Of a DNA stretch of 64,000 bases, positions 6,737-14,474 are shown piece by piece (positions within the stretch are counted from its first letter, which is position 1; every line of letters starts with the position of its first letter). The stretch is from an uncultured Bacilli bacterium (GTDB lineage Bacteria; Bacillota_I; Bacilli_A; RF39; UBA660): positions 62,001 to 126,000 of the forward strand of contig CAKPHC010000001.1 of NCBI GenBank assembly GCA_934155645.1, given 5' to 3'. The position numbers and the translations under genes are program-made. The notes below the pieces were generated by a model, which was not told the DNA's origin, searched no databases, and saw nothing but the letters and a program-made list of their open reading frames with translations.

Positions 6737-8386
6737 TTAGTTAACTTTCATAACATACGGATTATTAAGAGTTCCGTTTCCTCCATCAATGATTTCTGCA
6801 GTAGATTTCAGATTGATGACCGGGCGCACGCCATCGTCATCGACGACGCCGACGATGTCAAGTCTATCAGCAGGACCGACATTCCACACGCTAGCGTTAG
6901 AGCCAGAGCGTAAGGGCGACATTGTCCAATAATGAGAATCAGTATACAAGTAATATTCAGTATTTTCGTTATAAGCTACCCCACCTGCATATGCTACTTC
7001 ATCTGCTGTTATTAAGCCAATTGGATAAGTTAGTGCTTTATTTCCTTTTGTTGAAGTTGCTGTTGTATATAAATCATTACTTTGTGGACATTTAAATTGT
7101 GGTGTTTTATTTAAATCAAGTCTATAATAAGCACCGTAAATAGTAATACCATCACCAATGTCAAAACCACTTCTATCTCCACAAAATCCTATATCTACTA
7201 AATATGATGAATAAGTACTTAAATTTGCACTATACCATGTATCTATTGTTGTTTTTATTGCACTTGAATTGGTATTTTTATGAGTTTCAGCATATGTCGA
7301 TGCACCTGTTGTTCCATACATATACCCTACATATGTAGCATCATTAGAGTTAGTATTAAACGCACTATTACCTATTGAATCTTGTTTGATTAATCTTATA
7401 CTTCCATCTTCATTTATTCTTACTATTCGCCACAAAATTTCTTTTTTTCCCCATGTAGCGTATTCATTTGTATATGTTGTGCCTTCAAATTGAGAACACT
7501 TTTCACCATTTACATCTCCTGAAATAATTGCACCTACACCATTTCTAGCAAGACAAACCTTTGATTCCTTACATTGACTCTCATTTGTCGTTGGATATTC
7601 ACCTGCACCATTAACATAGACAACCTCATTTCCATTATAAGTACATACATTTACTTTTCCAAATGATACATAGTTATTCTCCACTGCTCCTCTAAAGTAA
7701 TATGTTGTTTTATTATCTTCGGTATTTGTACTTGTATAATATAGTCCTTTTCCATTTGTATCACTACTTATTTGTGAAAAATCTATATTTGTATCAGGCT
7801 GTGCTGTATTATCTTTTAATATTGCTGCTGATAATCTTGTTGTTTTTATTATAGGGTTTTCTGGTGTCACGGTTTCGCTCATATCTTGTACATAATTAAT
7901 ATCAATGGTTAAAGTATTATCTGTTAAGGCTGGTTGAGTTGTTACATTAGAATCATAACTAATTGTTACGTTAAATGTAGAGGTTTGAGATTTTGCTAAT
8001 TTGTCTCCTTTTTTTATTCCGGTTATTTCAAATTTAATAGCATCACTTCCAGTTTCACTTGCTGTTATATCATTTATTATTGCATCTAATGTTCCTTGAT
8101 TTGCTACTGTTATTTTGTAGATTATCTTGTCACCTGGACTTTTTAAATCTACATTAAATGTTGCATTTGTTCCTTCTGCTGTTGGTACTTTGGTAATAGT
8201 TACTCCACTTGTTTTAGATACTTCTTCTATTTTAGTAAATAGTACTTTCCAAGTTGATGTAATATTTGCTGTACCATTAATAGTTAAGTTTGTTGCAAAC
8301 GCTGCATACCCTATTGCCATTACACATATTAAACAGCACATCGTTATCATAATTATTTTCTTACTCTTCATATACTTCTCTTCCAT
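6737..8386 (-). CDS. Secreted surface protein, paralogue 1, with hypervariable lectin-like C-terminus
   Basis: 549 residues. An N-terminal export or anchor segment (about residues 6-32, MITMCCLICVMAIGYAAFA) leads into a beta-sandwich module (LTINGTANITSTWKV to about residue 175) shared with two paralogues in this window. From about residue 190 a second domain begins (KDNTAQPDTNIDFS), with TYYFRGAVENNYVSF, WRIVRINEDGSIRLI and YVGYMYG, and ends in WTMSP ... GVRPVINLK, like the C-terminal fold of Fib_succ_major/DUF6273-type and DGR-diversified proteins. Residues about 487-522 are extremely variable and locally GC-rich. An extra Cys-rich insert of about 75 residues (241-316) is absent from paralogue 3. 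The start has GGAGAG 5 bases upstream. Expression depends on a poly-G promoter. Function unknown; adhesin or antigen is inferred. Confidence 0.8.
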   Translation of the reverse strand: MEEKYMKSKKIIMITMCCLICVMAIGYAAFATNLTINGTANITSTWKVLFTKIEEVSKTSGVTITKVPTAEGTNATFNVDLKSPGDKIIYKITVANQGTLDAIINDITASETGSDAIKFEITGIKKGDKLAKSQTSTFNVTISYDSNVTTQPALTDNTLTIDINYVQDMSETVTPENPIIKTTRLSAAILKDNTAQPDTNIDFSQISSDTNGKGLYYTSTNTEDNKTTYYFRGAVENNYVSFGKVNVCTYNGNEVVYVNGAGEYPTTNESQCKESKVCLARNGVGAIISGDVNGEKCSQFEGTTYTNEYATWGKKEILWRIVRINEDGSIRLIKQDSIGNSAFNTNSNDATYVGYMYGTTGASTYAETHKNTNSSAIKTTIDTWYSANLSTYSSYLVDIGFCGDRSGFDIGDGITIYGAYYRLDLNKTPQFKCPQSNDLYTTATSTKGNKALTYPIGLITADEVAYAGGVAYNENTEYYLYTDSHYWTMSPLRSGSNASVWNVGPADRLDIVGVVDDDGVRPVINLKSTAEIIDGGNGTLNNPYVMKVN

Positions 8387-8418
8387 TTCTCTCTCCGTAT
8401 TTTATTTTATCTATACTC

Positions 8419-8467
8419 ATTATACCCCCCCCCCCCTAGGAGTTTTGCAAGTGAAATGTTATCATTT
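8419..8467 (-). promoter_or_regulatory. Poly-G (G12) promoter of surface paralogue 1, predicted phase-variable
   Basis: On the gene strand: TTGCAA (8445-8450), a 20-base spacer whose last 12 bases are all G (8425-8436), then TATAAT (8419-8424) directly after the G run. Three bases upstream of the -35 is the inverted repeat AAATG-N4-CATTT (8454-8467). The same layout precedes paralogue 2. Loss of three G would give the optimal 17-base spacer, so replication slippage should switch strength. Confidence 0.75.
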
Positions 8468-8513
8468 TTTAGACCGTTAATGTAAAGGTATAAATTTCCT
8501 AAATTTTAGCAAT

Positions 8514-8535
8514 TAAAAAAGCAACTTTCGTTGCC
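8514..8535 (-). terminator. lemA terminator
   Basis: GCAAC-GAAA-GTTGC stem with a GNRA-type loop and T6 on the - strand, just after the lemA stop codon. Confidence 0.8.
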
Positions 8536-8544
8536 TTATGTTTA

Positions 8545-9084
8545 CTATAACTTTACTTTAACATTTTGTTTTTCTTTTTCTTCTACTTTAAATAAGTCTT
8601 GTTTTTCAAAGCCAAATATCTTAGCTACAATATTAGATGGTACAGATTCAACTAAATTATTAAATCTAGTTACACAACTATTATAATCAAGTCTTGCATT
8701 ATTAATACTATTTTCAACTTCAATTAAACTGTTTTGTAAACTTAAGAACTGTTCATTAGCTTTTAATTCAGGATAAGCTTCCGCTAGTGCCATAACAGGG
8801 CCAAATTTCTTATTAATCTTTTCTGCCTCTTCTACACTGAAACCATTATCATTATAACTATTTCTTAGTTTGACTAATTCTTCCAAAGTACTCTTTTCAT
8901 GCTTTGCATATCCTTTTACACACTCGATTATATTAGGTAGTAAATCAAATCTTCTTTTTAACAAAACATCTATTGCTGACGCTGACTCTTTTACTGAATT
9001 ATTAACTCTTATAAAACTATTGTAACCAGCAATCATTACAACCATTAAAATTATTACAATCACTAAACATATATTAATTATCAT
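8545..9084 (-). CDS. lemA: LemA family protein
   Basis: 179-residue member of the LemA family: one N-terminal membrane helix (residues 3-23), then a long helical bundle facing outward. The family signature RVNNSVKESASAIDVLLKRR, the LLPNIIECVKGYA turn and the LNNARLDYNSCVTRFNNLVE-type helix (here INNARLDYNSCVTRFNN) are present, as is the C-terminal IFGFEKQDLF. The biochemical role of LemA is unknown; some relatives act with rhomboid or HtpX proteases, none of which is adjacent. The next gene upstream on the same strand is 12 bases away, so they probably form a two-gene transcript. Confidence 0.95.
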   Translation of the reverse strand: MIINICLVIVIILMVVMIAGYNSFIRVNNSVKESASAIDVLLKRRFDLLPNIIECVKGYAKHEKSTLEELVKLRNSYNDNGFSVEEAEKINKKFGPVMALAEAYPELKANEQFLSLQNSLIEVENSINNARLDYNSCVTRFNNLVESVPSNIVAKIFGFEKQDLFKVEEKEKQNVKVKL

Positions 9085-9096
9085 TATACTTTCCCC

Positions 9097-9591
9097 TTAC
9101 TGCTCCTTAATAATCATTTTATTTATATAGCCATCTGCACCATATTCAAATGATACTTCATAATTAACTAAATCAAACCCTTCAAAATCTTTTAAAAGTG
9201 CTTTTATTTTAACTATTTCTTGAGAAGAAGTACCATAAGAAGTATCGTTATAAAAAACTTCTATCAAGTGTTTATTATTTGTTTTATTATTAGTCACAAC
9301 ATCATCCAAAGTCCAAGAAACACTTGCTTTAGATGAAGTACCAGCGCTACTTTCATACTTGTAATTAAAGGTTTCTTTTTCGGCTTCTTTTTTTAATTCT
9401 TCTTGTTCTTTTTCTATTTTCTCTTTTTGTTTCCTTATTTCTTCTTTAATTGCTTCTTTTTCTTTTCTTTCTGCTTCTTTTTTCATTTTAACATCATTAC
9501 CAATTCTTAGTGCTAAAGTTACAGTAGCTGCTATAAGTATTACAATAAAAATATATAATACATATTTTCTCTTTATAGTATTGTTTTTCAT
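9097..9591 (-). CDS. Membrane-anchored protein with charged coiled coil, 164 aa
   Basis: Not recognised. One N-terminal membrane helix (about residues 9-27), followed by a KE-rich coiled coil (residues 35-72) and a small C-terminal domain with SSASVSWTLDDVV-like sequence and a conserved-looking YEVSFEYGADGYI. Probably outside the cell, in a type II single-pass orientation. Good binding site AAAGGAG. It shares a transcript with lemA by spacing, so a cell-envelope role is likely but the function is unknown. Confidence 0.55.
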   Translation of the reverse strand: MKNNTIKRKYVLYIFIVILIAATVTLALRIGNDVKMKKEAERKEKEAIKEEIRKQKEKIEKEQEELKKEAEKETFNYKYESSAGTSSKASVSWTLDDVVTNNKTNNKHLIEVFYNDTSYGTSSQEIVKIKALLKDFEGFDLVNYEVSFEYGADGYINKMIIKEQ

Positions 9592-9635
9592 ATTAACTCC
9601 TTTTCCTATACTCTATTATTATCTTATCATAATAA

Positions 9636-9672
9636 AATAAAAAAATGAACTAATTATTATTTTTTAGTTCAT
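9636..9672 (-). terminator. Terminator of the glycosylation operon
   Basis: 9-bp stem ATGAACTAA / TTAGTTCAT around an A/T loop with T8 on the - strand; the 5' arm contains the end of the 741-residue membrane protein gene. Confidence 0.8.
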
Positions 9673-11875
9673 TATATAAAATACAAATTAATACTGGTAA
9701 TGTAAATACACACGGTAATACATATCTAAAATAAGTATTAGCAGGACTTACTACACATACTAAGATAAACGTTAATGAAGGTAATAACGTAACTATATAC
9801 TTCTTCATTTTATTAACTATTAGCATTCCTATTAATAAAATATGAATCCATACTACCATACCAATATTAGCAATAGTACCTATTACTGGAATATAAGGAA
9901 AAGCTTCAGCAATACCTTTTAATCCAACTCTTAAATAAGATAAACTATTATAATGATAATCAAAACCTGCTTCAGGTAGTTTATGATTTAAATCAGTATA
10001 TACATACCATGCACTTGTATTAGGATAAAAATATCCATACGTATTATTTATAGTAGCATCAATATATACTACTGGTCTTTTAAATAAATACTTAAACCAA
10101 ACCCGAAAATATTCCATTAATTCTTCATTAGTTGTATATTTGTTAAACTTATTCTTAACTGGGTCAGATAAATCAGTACGATATCGTTCACCTAAATCAT
10201 CATATCCTAAGACTTTATCAATTACCTTTTTATCTTCATTACTAATTTCATCATCATAATACTTAGCTAATCTTGCAGTTTGTTGAAAAGGTACTGATAA
10301 AACTTCTCTAATACTTGTATTAGCAATCTCATAATGAGGTAATAATACTTTATTATATTCAATATACATACCTATATTAAATACAAGTATTAAAAGAACT
10401 GGTACCCTTAATTCTTTCTTTAAAATACATATAAAAGGTAACGATAATACTATTGTATAAATTCCATTATTTCTAAATAAAATAATTAGCAATATCAAAA
10501 CAGCAAATTCTATATATTTTTTAGTACTCCATTTAAACTTTACCATGTCATACAACATAATCACATAAAGAAATACAAGTGATGAAAATATAACATCTTT
10601 TACTGCTGTCATGGCATATAAAGGAAATAAAGGAACTAAAGAATAAATACCTAAAACAATAAAAATTAATGTCTTATTTACTTTAATCTTTTTTAAATAA
10701 TATACTGAATAAGCAAAAATACTTATAACAATACTTAACTGTACTATAGAATATAAAAACATTCCAAAGTTAACATTACCTATTAAATAACCAAACTTAA
10801 ACAAACCACCTAATAATAAAGTATGAATAAGTGGATTAAAATTAGTAAGAGTTACATTAGGATTTAATAATACTACACTATCCATATATCTAGTGTGCAT
10901 ACCAAGAACTTCTTTTATTTGATTAGCAGCATCATAATTGATAATTACTGGATAAAATGCAATTATATATGGTAAATAACACAATAAAATAACTACAAAA
11001 CTAAATACAAATGGATGTTTATCAAACAAATCAAATATTTTAGGTAACTTAGTATTACTTATTTTCTTTTTTTTTACTACATCATCAAACAAATGAATAC
11101 AAGTATTAAACAAGTAATAATATCCAATAAACTTTAATATTGAGAAAATAATTAAAGTAATATTTCCTGTTACTAAAGATGCATTATGTACTACATCATA
11201 ACTATATCCAAATACCATTAATAAACTAAAAATTATTGAAATGATAGAATACGTTAATTTATTTTCAAATTTAAATAAATATTTTTTATAAAAATATATT
11301 AATAAACTTGCTAATACAACATAAGTAATTATCATAGTGTTACTACGTGTAAATTTAAGTTTAGATGTTACTTGAAATAAAAGACTGAAAGTTGTGATTA
11401 TTCCAAGTACAACACTAATTAAATTAATGTGTTTACTCCACTCTATTTTTTTTACTTTATCATTAAAAATAAATTTTTTTTGAACAAAATAGTTAACCAT
11501 AAATAGTACTATTTCGATTGGAATTTTAATAATAGTTTCATATATCTTAGTTGCATCATAAATTAAGCTTACTAACGTAGCAGATACAAACATTTGAATT
11601 ACTACTAATAAATAATATTTAACAAGTGTGGTAGCATCCATAACTTTTTCATTTTTCTTAAATACACTATTTCTATTTAATAAATAATTAATTAATGAAG
11701 AAATAATTCTAGCTAAAACGGTAGCAATTAAGATATGGCTACTTACCTTATTACCTTTTAATAAAACAGAAAATACCGTAAATAATGATAAATCTAATGC
11801 AAATGATATTCCTGCTGACACAATGTATTTTATAAATACACTATATTTTTTTATGAGTTCTAATATTTTATTCAT
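9650..11875 (-). CDS. GtrA-domain fused to large polytopic membrane protein (DUF6020-like)
   Basis: 741 residues, two parts. Residues 1-145 form a GtrA-like four-helix membrane domain (FIKYIVSAGISFALDLSLF, ISSLINYLLNRNSVF, FVQKKFIF), associated with moving polyprenyl-linked sugars across the membrane. The rest is a polytopic protein with about 12 helices and an extracellular segment, with YLPYIIAFYPVIINYDAANQI and NFNPLIHTLLLGG, like DUF6020 membrane proteins and resembling GT-C glycosyltransferases in layout. The start codon overlaps the end of the DUF2304 gene region and its binding site lies inside that gene, so the two are translationally coupled. With the upstream GT2 enzyme it forms a cell-surface glycan modification operon; the sugar and acceptor are unknown. 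Confidence 0.75.
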   Translation of the reverse strand: MNKILELIKKYSVFIKYIVSAGISFALDLSLFTVFSVLLKGNKVSSHILIATVLARIISSLINYLLNRNSVFKKNEKVMDATTLVKYYLLVVIQMFVSATLVSLIYDATKIYETIIKIPIEIVLFMVNYFVQKKFIFNDKVKKIEWSKHINLISVVLGIITTFSLLFQVTSKLKFTRSNTMIITYVVLASLLIYFYKKYLFKFENKLTYSIISIIFSLLMVFGYSYDVVHNASLVTGNITLIIFSILKFIGYYYLFNTCIHLFDDVVKKKKISNTKLPKIFDLFDKHPFVFSFVVILLCYLPYIIAFYPVIINYDAANQIKEVLGMHTRYMDSVVLLNPNVTLTNFNPLIHTLLLGGLFKFGYLIGNVNFGMFLYSIVQLSIVISIFAYSVYYLKKIKVNKTLIFIVLGIYSLVPLFPLYAMTAVKDVIFSSLVFLYVIMLYDMVKFKWSTKKYIEFAVLILLIILFRNNGIYTIVLSLPFICILKKELRVPVLLILVFNIGMYIEYNKVLLPHYEIANTSIREVLSVPFQQTARLAKYYDDEISNEDKKVIDKVLGYDDLGERYRTDLSDPVKNKFNKYTTNEELMEYFRVWFKYLFKRPVVYIDATINNTYGYFYPNTSAWYVYTDLNHKLPEAGFDYHYNSLSYLRVGLKGIAEAFPYIPVIGTIANIGMVVWIHILLIGMLIVNKMKKYIVTLLPSLTFILVCVVSPANTYFRYVLPCVFTLPVLICILYNELKNNN

Positions 11876-11876
11876 A

Positions 11877-12215
11877 CTACTTTTTTCCTTGATGTTTTAA
11901 TATTGCAACTTCTTGTGCTAAAGAAGCTATTTTAGTTTTTTGGTCTGATACTATTTCAGTTAATACAAAAGTAATAAATAGTAATAATCCAAATCCTAAG
12001 TAAAAAATAAAGTTAGATACAGTTTTAATTCCGACTGCATTACAAACTAATTGTAAAACATCAGGTATTAAAACAGCAATGATCATTGATAAACTAAATA
12101 ATAACCAAAGTAAAGCATACTTAATCATTAATTTTCTTTTTACAACGTTATGCCATACATAAATGACAAATAATATTGCAATTATTATAAGAATTGCTAC
12201 TAATCTTGCTGGCAT
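11877..12215 (-). CDS. DUF2304 membrane protein
   Basis: 112 residues with three predicted membrane helices and a short C-terminal coiled coil (QKTKIASLAQEVAILKHQ), the usual DUF2304 arrangement. DUF2304 genes are typically found beside dolichol-phosphate-mannose-synthase-like GT2 enzymes and GtrA proteins, exactly as here. I begin at the ATG at 12215 (MPARLVAI), with AAGGAAATGATTAAT giving suitable spacing; upstream ATGs are too close to or before that site. The stop codon of the GT2 gene lies one base upstream of this start. Confidence 0.8.
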   Translation of the reverse strand: MPARLVAILIIIAILFVIYVWHNVVKRKLMIKYALLWLLFSLSMIIAVLIPDVLQLVCNAVGIKTVSNFIFYLGFGLLLFITFVLTEIVSDQKTKIASLAQEVAILKHQGKK

Positions 12216-12216
12216 A

Positions 12217-12930
12217 TTAATCATTTCCTTTCTTAACTGATGTTGCTGCAATAATAATTGCTAAACTAACTTTAATCATATAATAAACCGATTTTATAGG
12301 ATTAATTGAACTCTTACCATTTTCTCTTTTATTCATTTTAACAGGTATTTCACTTACGTTATACCCTTTCTTTATTACCGTTACAATAGTATCCGGCTCT
12401 GGATAATCTATTGGATAATTATTAGCAAATAATTTAATAACATTTTTATTTATAGCTCTAAATCCACTAGTAGGGTCATATATTTTTTTACCTGTTACAA
12501 ATTCTATTAACCAAGATAAGAAATTAATTCCTATTCTTCTTAATTTAGTAGATTTAAAAGTACTAAGTTCACTTACAAATCTTGAGCCTATTACTATATC
12601 GTTACCTTTTTTGATTTCATCAATTAAATCTTTTAAATAAGCTGCATCATGTTGTCCATCGCCATCAAACTGTATAGCAATATCATAATTATTATAATAA
12701 GCATATTTATAACCAGTTTGAACAGCACCTCCTATTCCTAAATTAAAAGGTAAATCTATAAAATTAATTTTATTATCTATTAAAACTTGTTTTGTATTAT
12801 CACGTGAACAGTCATTAATGACAACATAATCTAAAGTAACCCCTTTTATTTTAGTATTCATAATATTATTAACTGTTTTTAAAATGTTTTTTTCTTCGTT
12901 GTATGCTGGAATAACTACTAATACTTTCAT
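12217..12930 (-). CDS. Glycosyltransferase family 2, polyprenyl-phosphate sugar synthase type
   Basis: 237 residues with the GT2 fold: start VLVVIPAYNEEKNI, NLGIGGAVQTGYKYA, the metal-binding DXD as FDGDGQHD near residue 90, IVIGSRFV, and PTSGFRAINK. This order matches dolichol-phosphate mannose synthase-like enzymes (DPMS/YkcC/GtrB type) without C-terminal membrane helices. It probably transfers a sugar from a nucleotide donor to undecaprenyl phosphate at the inner face; the GtrA-type domain downstream would flip the product. First gene of a three-gene, overlapping operon. A GAGG site lies upstream of the ATG. Confidence 0.85.
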   Translation of the reverse strand: MKVLVVIPAYNEEKNILKTVNNIMNTKIKGVTLDYVVINDCSRDNTKQVLIDNKINFIDLPFNLGIGGAVQTGYKYAYYNNYDIAIQFDGDGQHDAAYLKDLIDEIKKGNDIVIGSRFVSELSTFKSTKLRRIGINFLSWLIEFVTGKKIYDPTSGFRAINKNVIKLFANNYPIDYPEPDTIVTVIKKGYNVSEIPVKMNKRENGKSSINPIKSVYYMIKVSLAIIIAATSVKKGND

Positions 12931-13015
12931 AATACCTCACTTCTTTTCAAAATTATTCTATCACACCAATAGAAAAAAGCAATATCTTAACTACTTCCTT
13001 GACATAAACCTAATT

Positions 13016-13378
13016 CTATTTATTTACTTCTTTATTAATCCATTTCATAATAACACTTACAATATATTCTTGCTCATTTTTAGTTAAATTATGATTTGGC
13101 TCTATATGATGCCACTTATATAGACAACCTCTACAACAAGTAGCAGTAGCGTGTTGAGCAATAAATACAGGGTGTCCACGCATAGGAGTTTGCTTCCCAT
13201 CATTAGGTAAATTACATGGTGCTAATCTTTTAGAAACAAAGTCTTCTGCATGACTTTTTATTTTATCAATGCCCTTTTCTTTTACATATAAAATATCTTT
13301 CTCTTTAAGTTTAAATCCACTTCTAAATTTAGATTTTGATAGTTTTTCAAATAAGTTATCTATATTACTGTTTATCAC
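13016..13378 (-). CDS. DUF4186 family protein
   Basis: Small cytosolic protein whose conserved core LSKSKFRSGFKLKEKD, RLAPCNLPNDGKQTPMRGHPVFIAQHATATCCRGCL and the C-terminal IVSVIMKWINKE are those of DUF4186; function unknown, though the clustered Cys and His residues suggest metal or redox chemistry. I choose the GTG at 13378 because GGTGAT lies 6 bases upstream and the family normally begins close to LSKSKFR; the longer frame from 13423 adds a non-conserved hydrophobic tail. The terminator of a structured leader-like RNA ends about 45 bases upstream on the same strand, so this gene may be controlled by it. Confidence 0.8.
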   Translation of the reverse strand: MINSNIDNLFEKLSKSKFRSGFKLKEKDILYVKEKGIDKIKSHAEDFVSKRLAPCNLPNDGKQTPMRGHPVFIAQHATATCCRGCLYKWHHIEPNHNLTKNEQEYIVSVIMKWINKEVNK

Positions 13379-13425
13379 TATAATCACCAAAATATATATA
13401 TCAAAATAAGTATAAAATTTCAATT

Positions 13426-13647
13426 AAAAACCCACATTACGTGGGTTTATAGTAATCAGTAGTCTCCCAGTCCTACATGTATTCTTTCGGTACAACCTAC
13501 TCAGACTCGTACAACAACGAGTGTTAGCGAAAGAAGAAAATTTTCGCCCTTAATTACTCAACTATTATTATATGGTCACCAGTCATCGTTTTTTGTCGAT
13601 ACTAGTAACTAATAAAATTGAAATTGATTTCTCCATCTCAATTAGTA
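13426..13647 (-). ncRNA. Structured RNA of about 220 nt, either a small RNA or a leader of the DUF4186 gene
   Basis: A perfect consensus promoter starts it and an intrinsic terminator ends it (AAACCCAC / GTGGGTTT, U-run, 13426-13448). Between them several helices can form: a hairpin near the 5' end, ACTAGTATCG with CGATgACTGGT, GCGAAA with TTTCGC, ACTCGT with ACGAGT, and AGTAG with CTACT. A 17-codon frame (13583-13636) starts only 11 bases from the predicted 5' end without a good binding site. The sequence does not match what I know of tmRNA, RNase P, SRP RNA, 5S or T-boxes. The terminator position, 45 bases before a gene, fits a riboswitch or attenuator as well as an independent RNA. Confidence 0.6.
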
Positions 13648-13653
13648 ATGCGT

Positions 13654-13682
13654 ATTATACTACAAATTTTACAAACTGTCAA
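13654..13682 (-). promoter_or_regulatory. Consensus sigma-A promoter of the 220-nt RNA
   Basis: TTGACA (13677-13682), 17-base spacer, TATAAT (13654-13659): exact consensus on both hexamers, which is rare in this window and implies very strong expression. Predicted start near 13647. Confidence 0.85.
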
Positions 13683-13784
13683 CAATACACATTACACATT
13701 TAGTATATAGTATATAAATAGATTTTTCAATCAATTGTTAAATTAATTTAACTCTATTTACATTACTTATCACACATTTATAAT

Positions 13785-13809
13785 AAAAAAGCATCGATTT
13801 CTCAATGCT
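13785..13809 (-). terminator. tRNA-Ala terminator
   Basis: AGCATTGA-GAAA-TCGATGCT on the - strand, 8 bp with one G-U and a GAAA loop, then T6, beginning 10 bases after the tRNA CCA end. Confidence 0.75.
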
Positions 13810-13819
13810 AAATTCAATA

Positions 13820-13895
13820 TGGTGGAGCATAGCGGGATCGAACCGCTGACCTCCACGGTGCAAACGTGGCGCTCTCCCAGCTGAGCTAATGCCCC
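13820..13895 (-). tRNA. tRNA-Ala (anticodon TGC)
   Basis: A 76-nt cloverleaf with genome-encoded CCA. Acceptor arms GGGGCAT and ATGCTCC, D-arm GCTCAGCTGGGAGAGC, anticodon arm CCACG-TTTGCAC-CGTGG with anticodon TGC, and T-arm GCGGTTCGATCCCGC. All standard conserved positions are present. It reads GCN alanine codons. Single gene with its own terminator. Confidence 0.97.
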
Positions 13896-13961
13896 ATACG
13901 AGTTGTAATTCAACTCAGTGATAACATCATAACACTTAGAATATTAAGTTGTCAATACATT

Positions 13962-14471
13962 TTAATCTAAAATAATAAAATCTTTATCTTTATGAGGCTC
14001 TTCAAACAACAAATCACGATAATTTTGCTGTCTTAAAGCTTCATATACTACTATTGCAACACAATTAGATAGATTTAATGCCCTAACATTACTTGTCATC
14101 GGAATACGCATACATCTATCTAAATCATGTCTTAATATTCCTTTTGGAATACCAGTTGATTCTTTACCAAATATTAAGTAAATATTCTCATCCTTGTTAG
14201 AATAATCAAAACTAGTATGAGGTTTATGACCATATCTAGTAAAATAATAATACGTTCCTTTATTCTTACTTGCAAAATCATCAAAATTCTTATAAACAGT
14301 ATAATCTAATTTATCTATATAATTAACACCACTTCTTATTAAATGCTTTTCATCAAGTGAAAAACCAAGTGGTTCAATCAAATGTAATTTGGTACCAGTA
14401 GCAACACAAGTACGCATAATATTACCAGTATTGCCAGGTATTTCTGGTTCATATAATACAACATTTAACAT
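13962..14471 (-). CDS. trmL: tRNA (cytidine(34)-2'-O)-methyltransferase TrmL
   Basis: SPOUT-class methyltransferase that 2'-O-methylates the wobble base of tRNA-Leu using S-adenosylmethionine. The 169 residues are of family length. It opens with NVVLYEPEIPGNTGNIMRTC, and has the knot motifs YLIFGKESTGIP and RALNLSNCVAIVVYEALRQ. The Shine-Dalgarno AAGGTGATT lies at the very end of the upstream thioredoxin-like gene, so the two genes are probably coupled. Downstream is tRNA-Ala, in the same orientation but separated. Confidence 0.95.
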   Translation of the reverse strand: MLNVVLYEPEIPGNTGNIMRTCVATGTKLHLIEPLGFSLDEKHLIRSGVNYIDKLDYTVYKNFDDFASKNKGTYYYFTRYGHKPHTSFDYSNKDENIYLIFGKESTGIPKGILRHDLDRCMRIPMTSNVRALNLSNCVAIVVYEALRQQNYRDLLFEEPHKDKDFIILD

Positions 14472-14474
14472 TTT

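Noticed and set aside
13426..13647. Assigning the 220-nt RNA as 6S RNA
   Set aside because: It folds into several short hairpins and not into one long rod with a central bubble.
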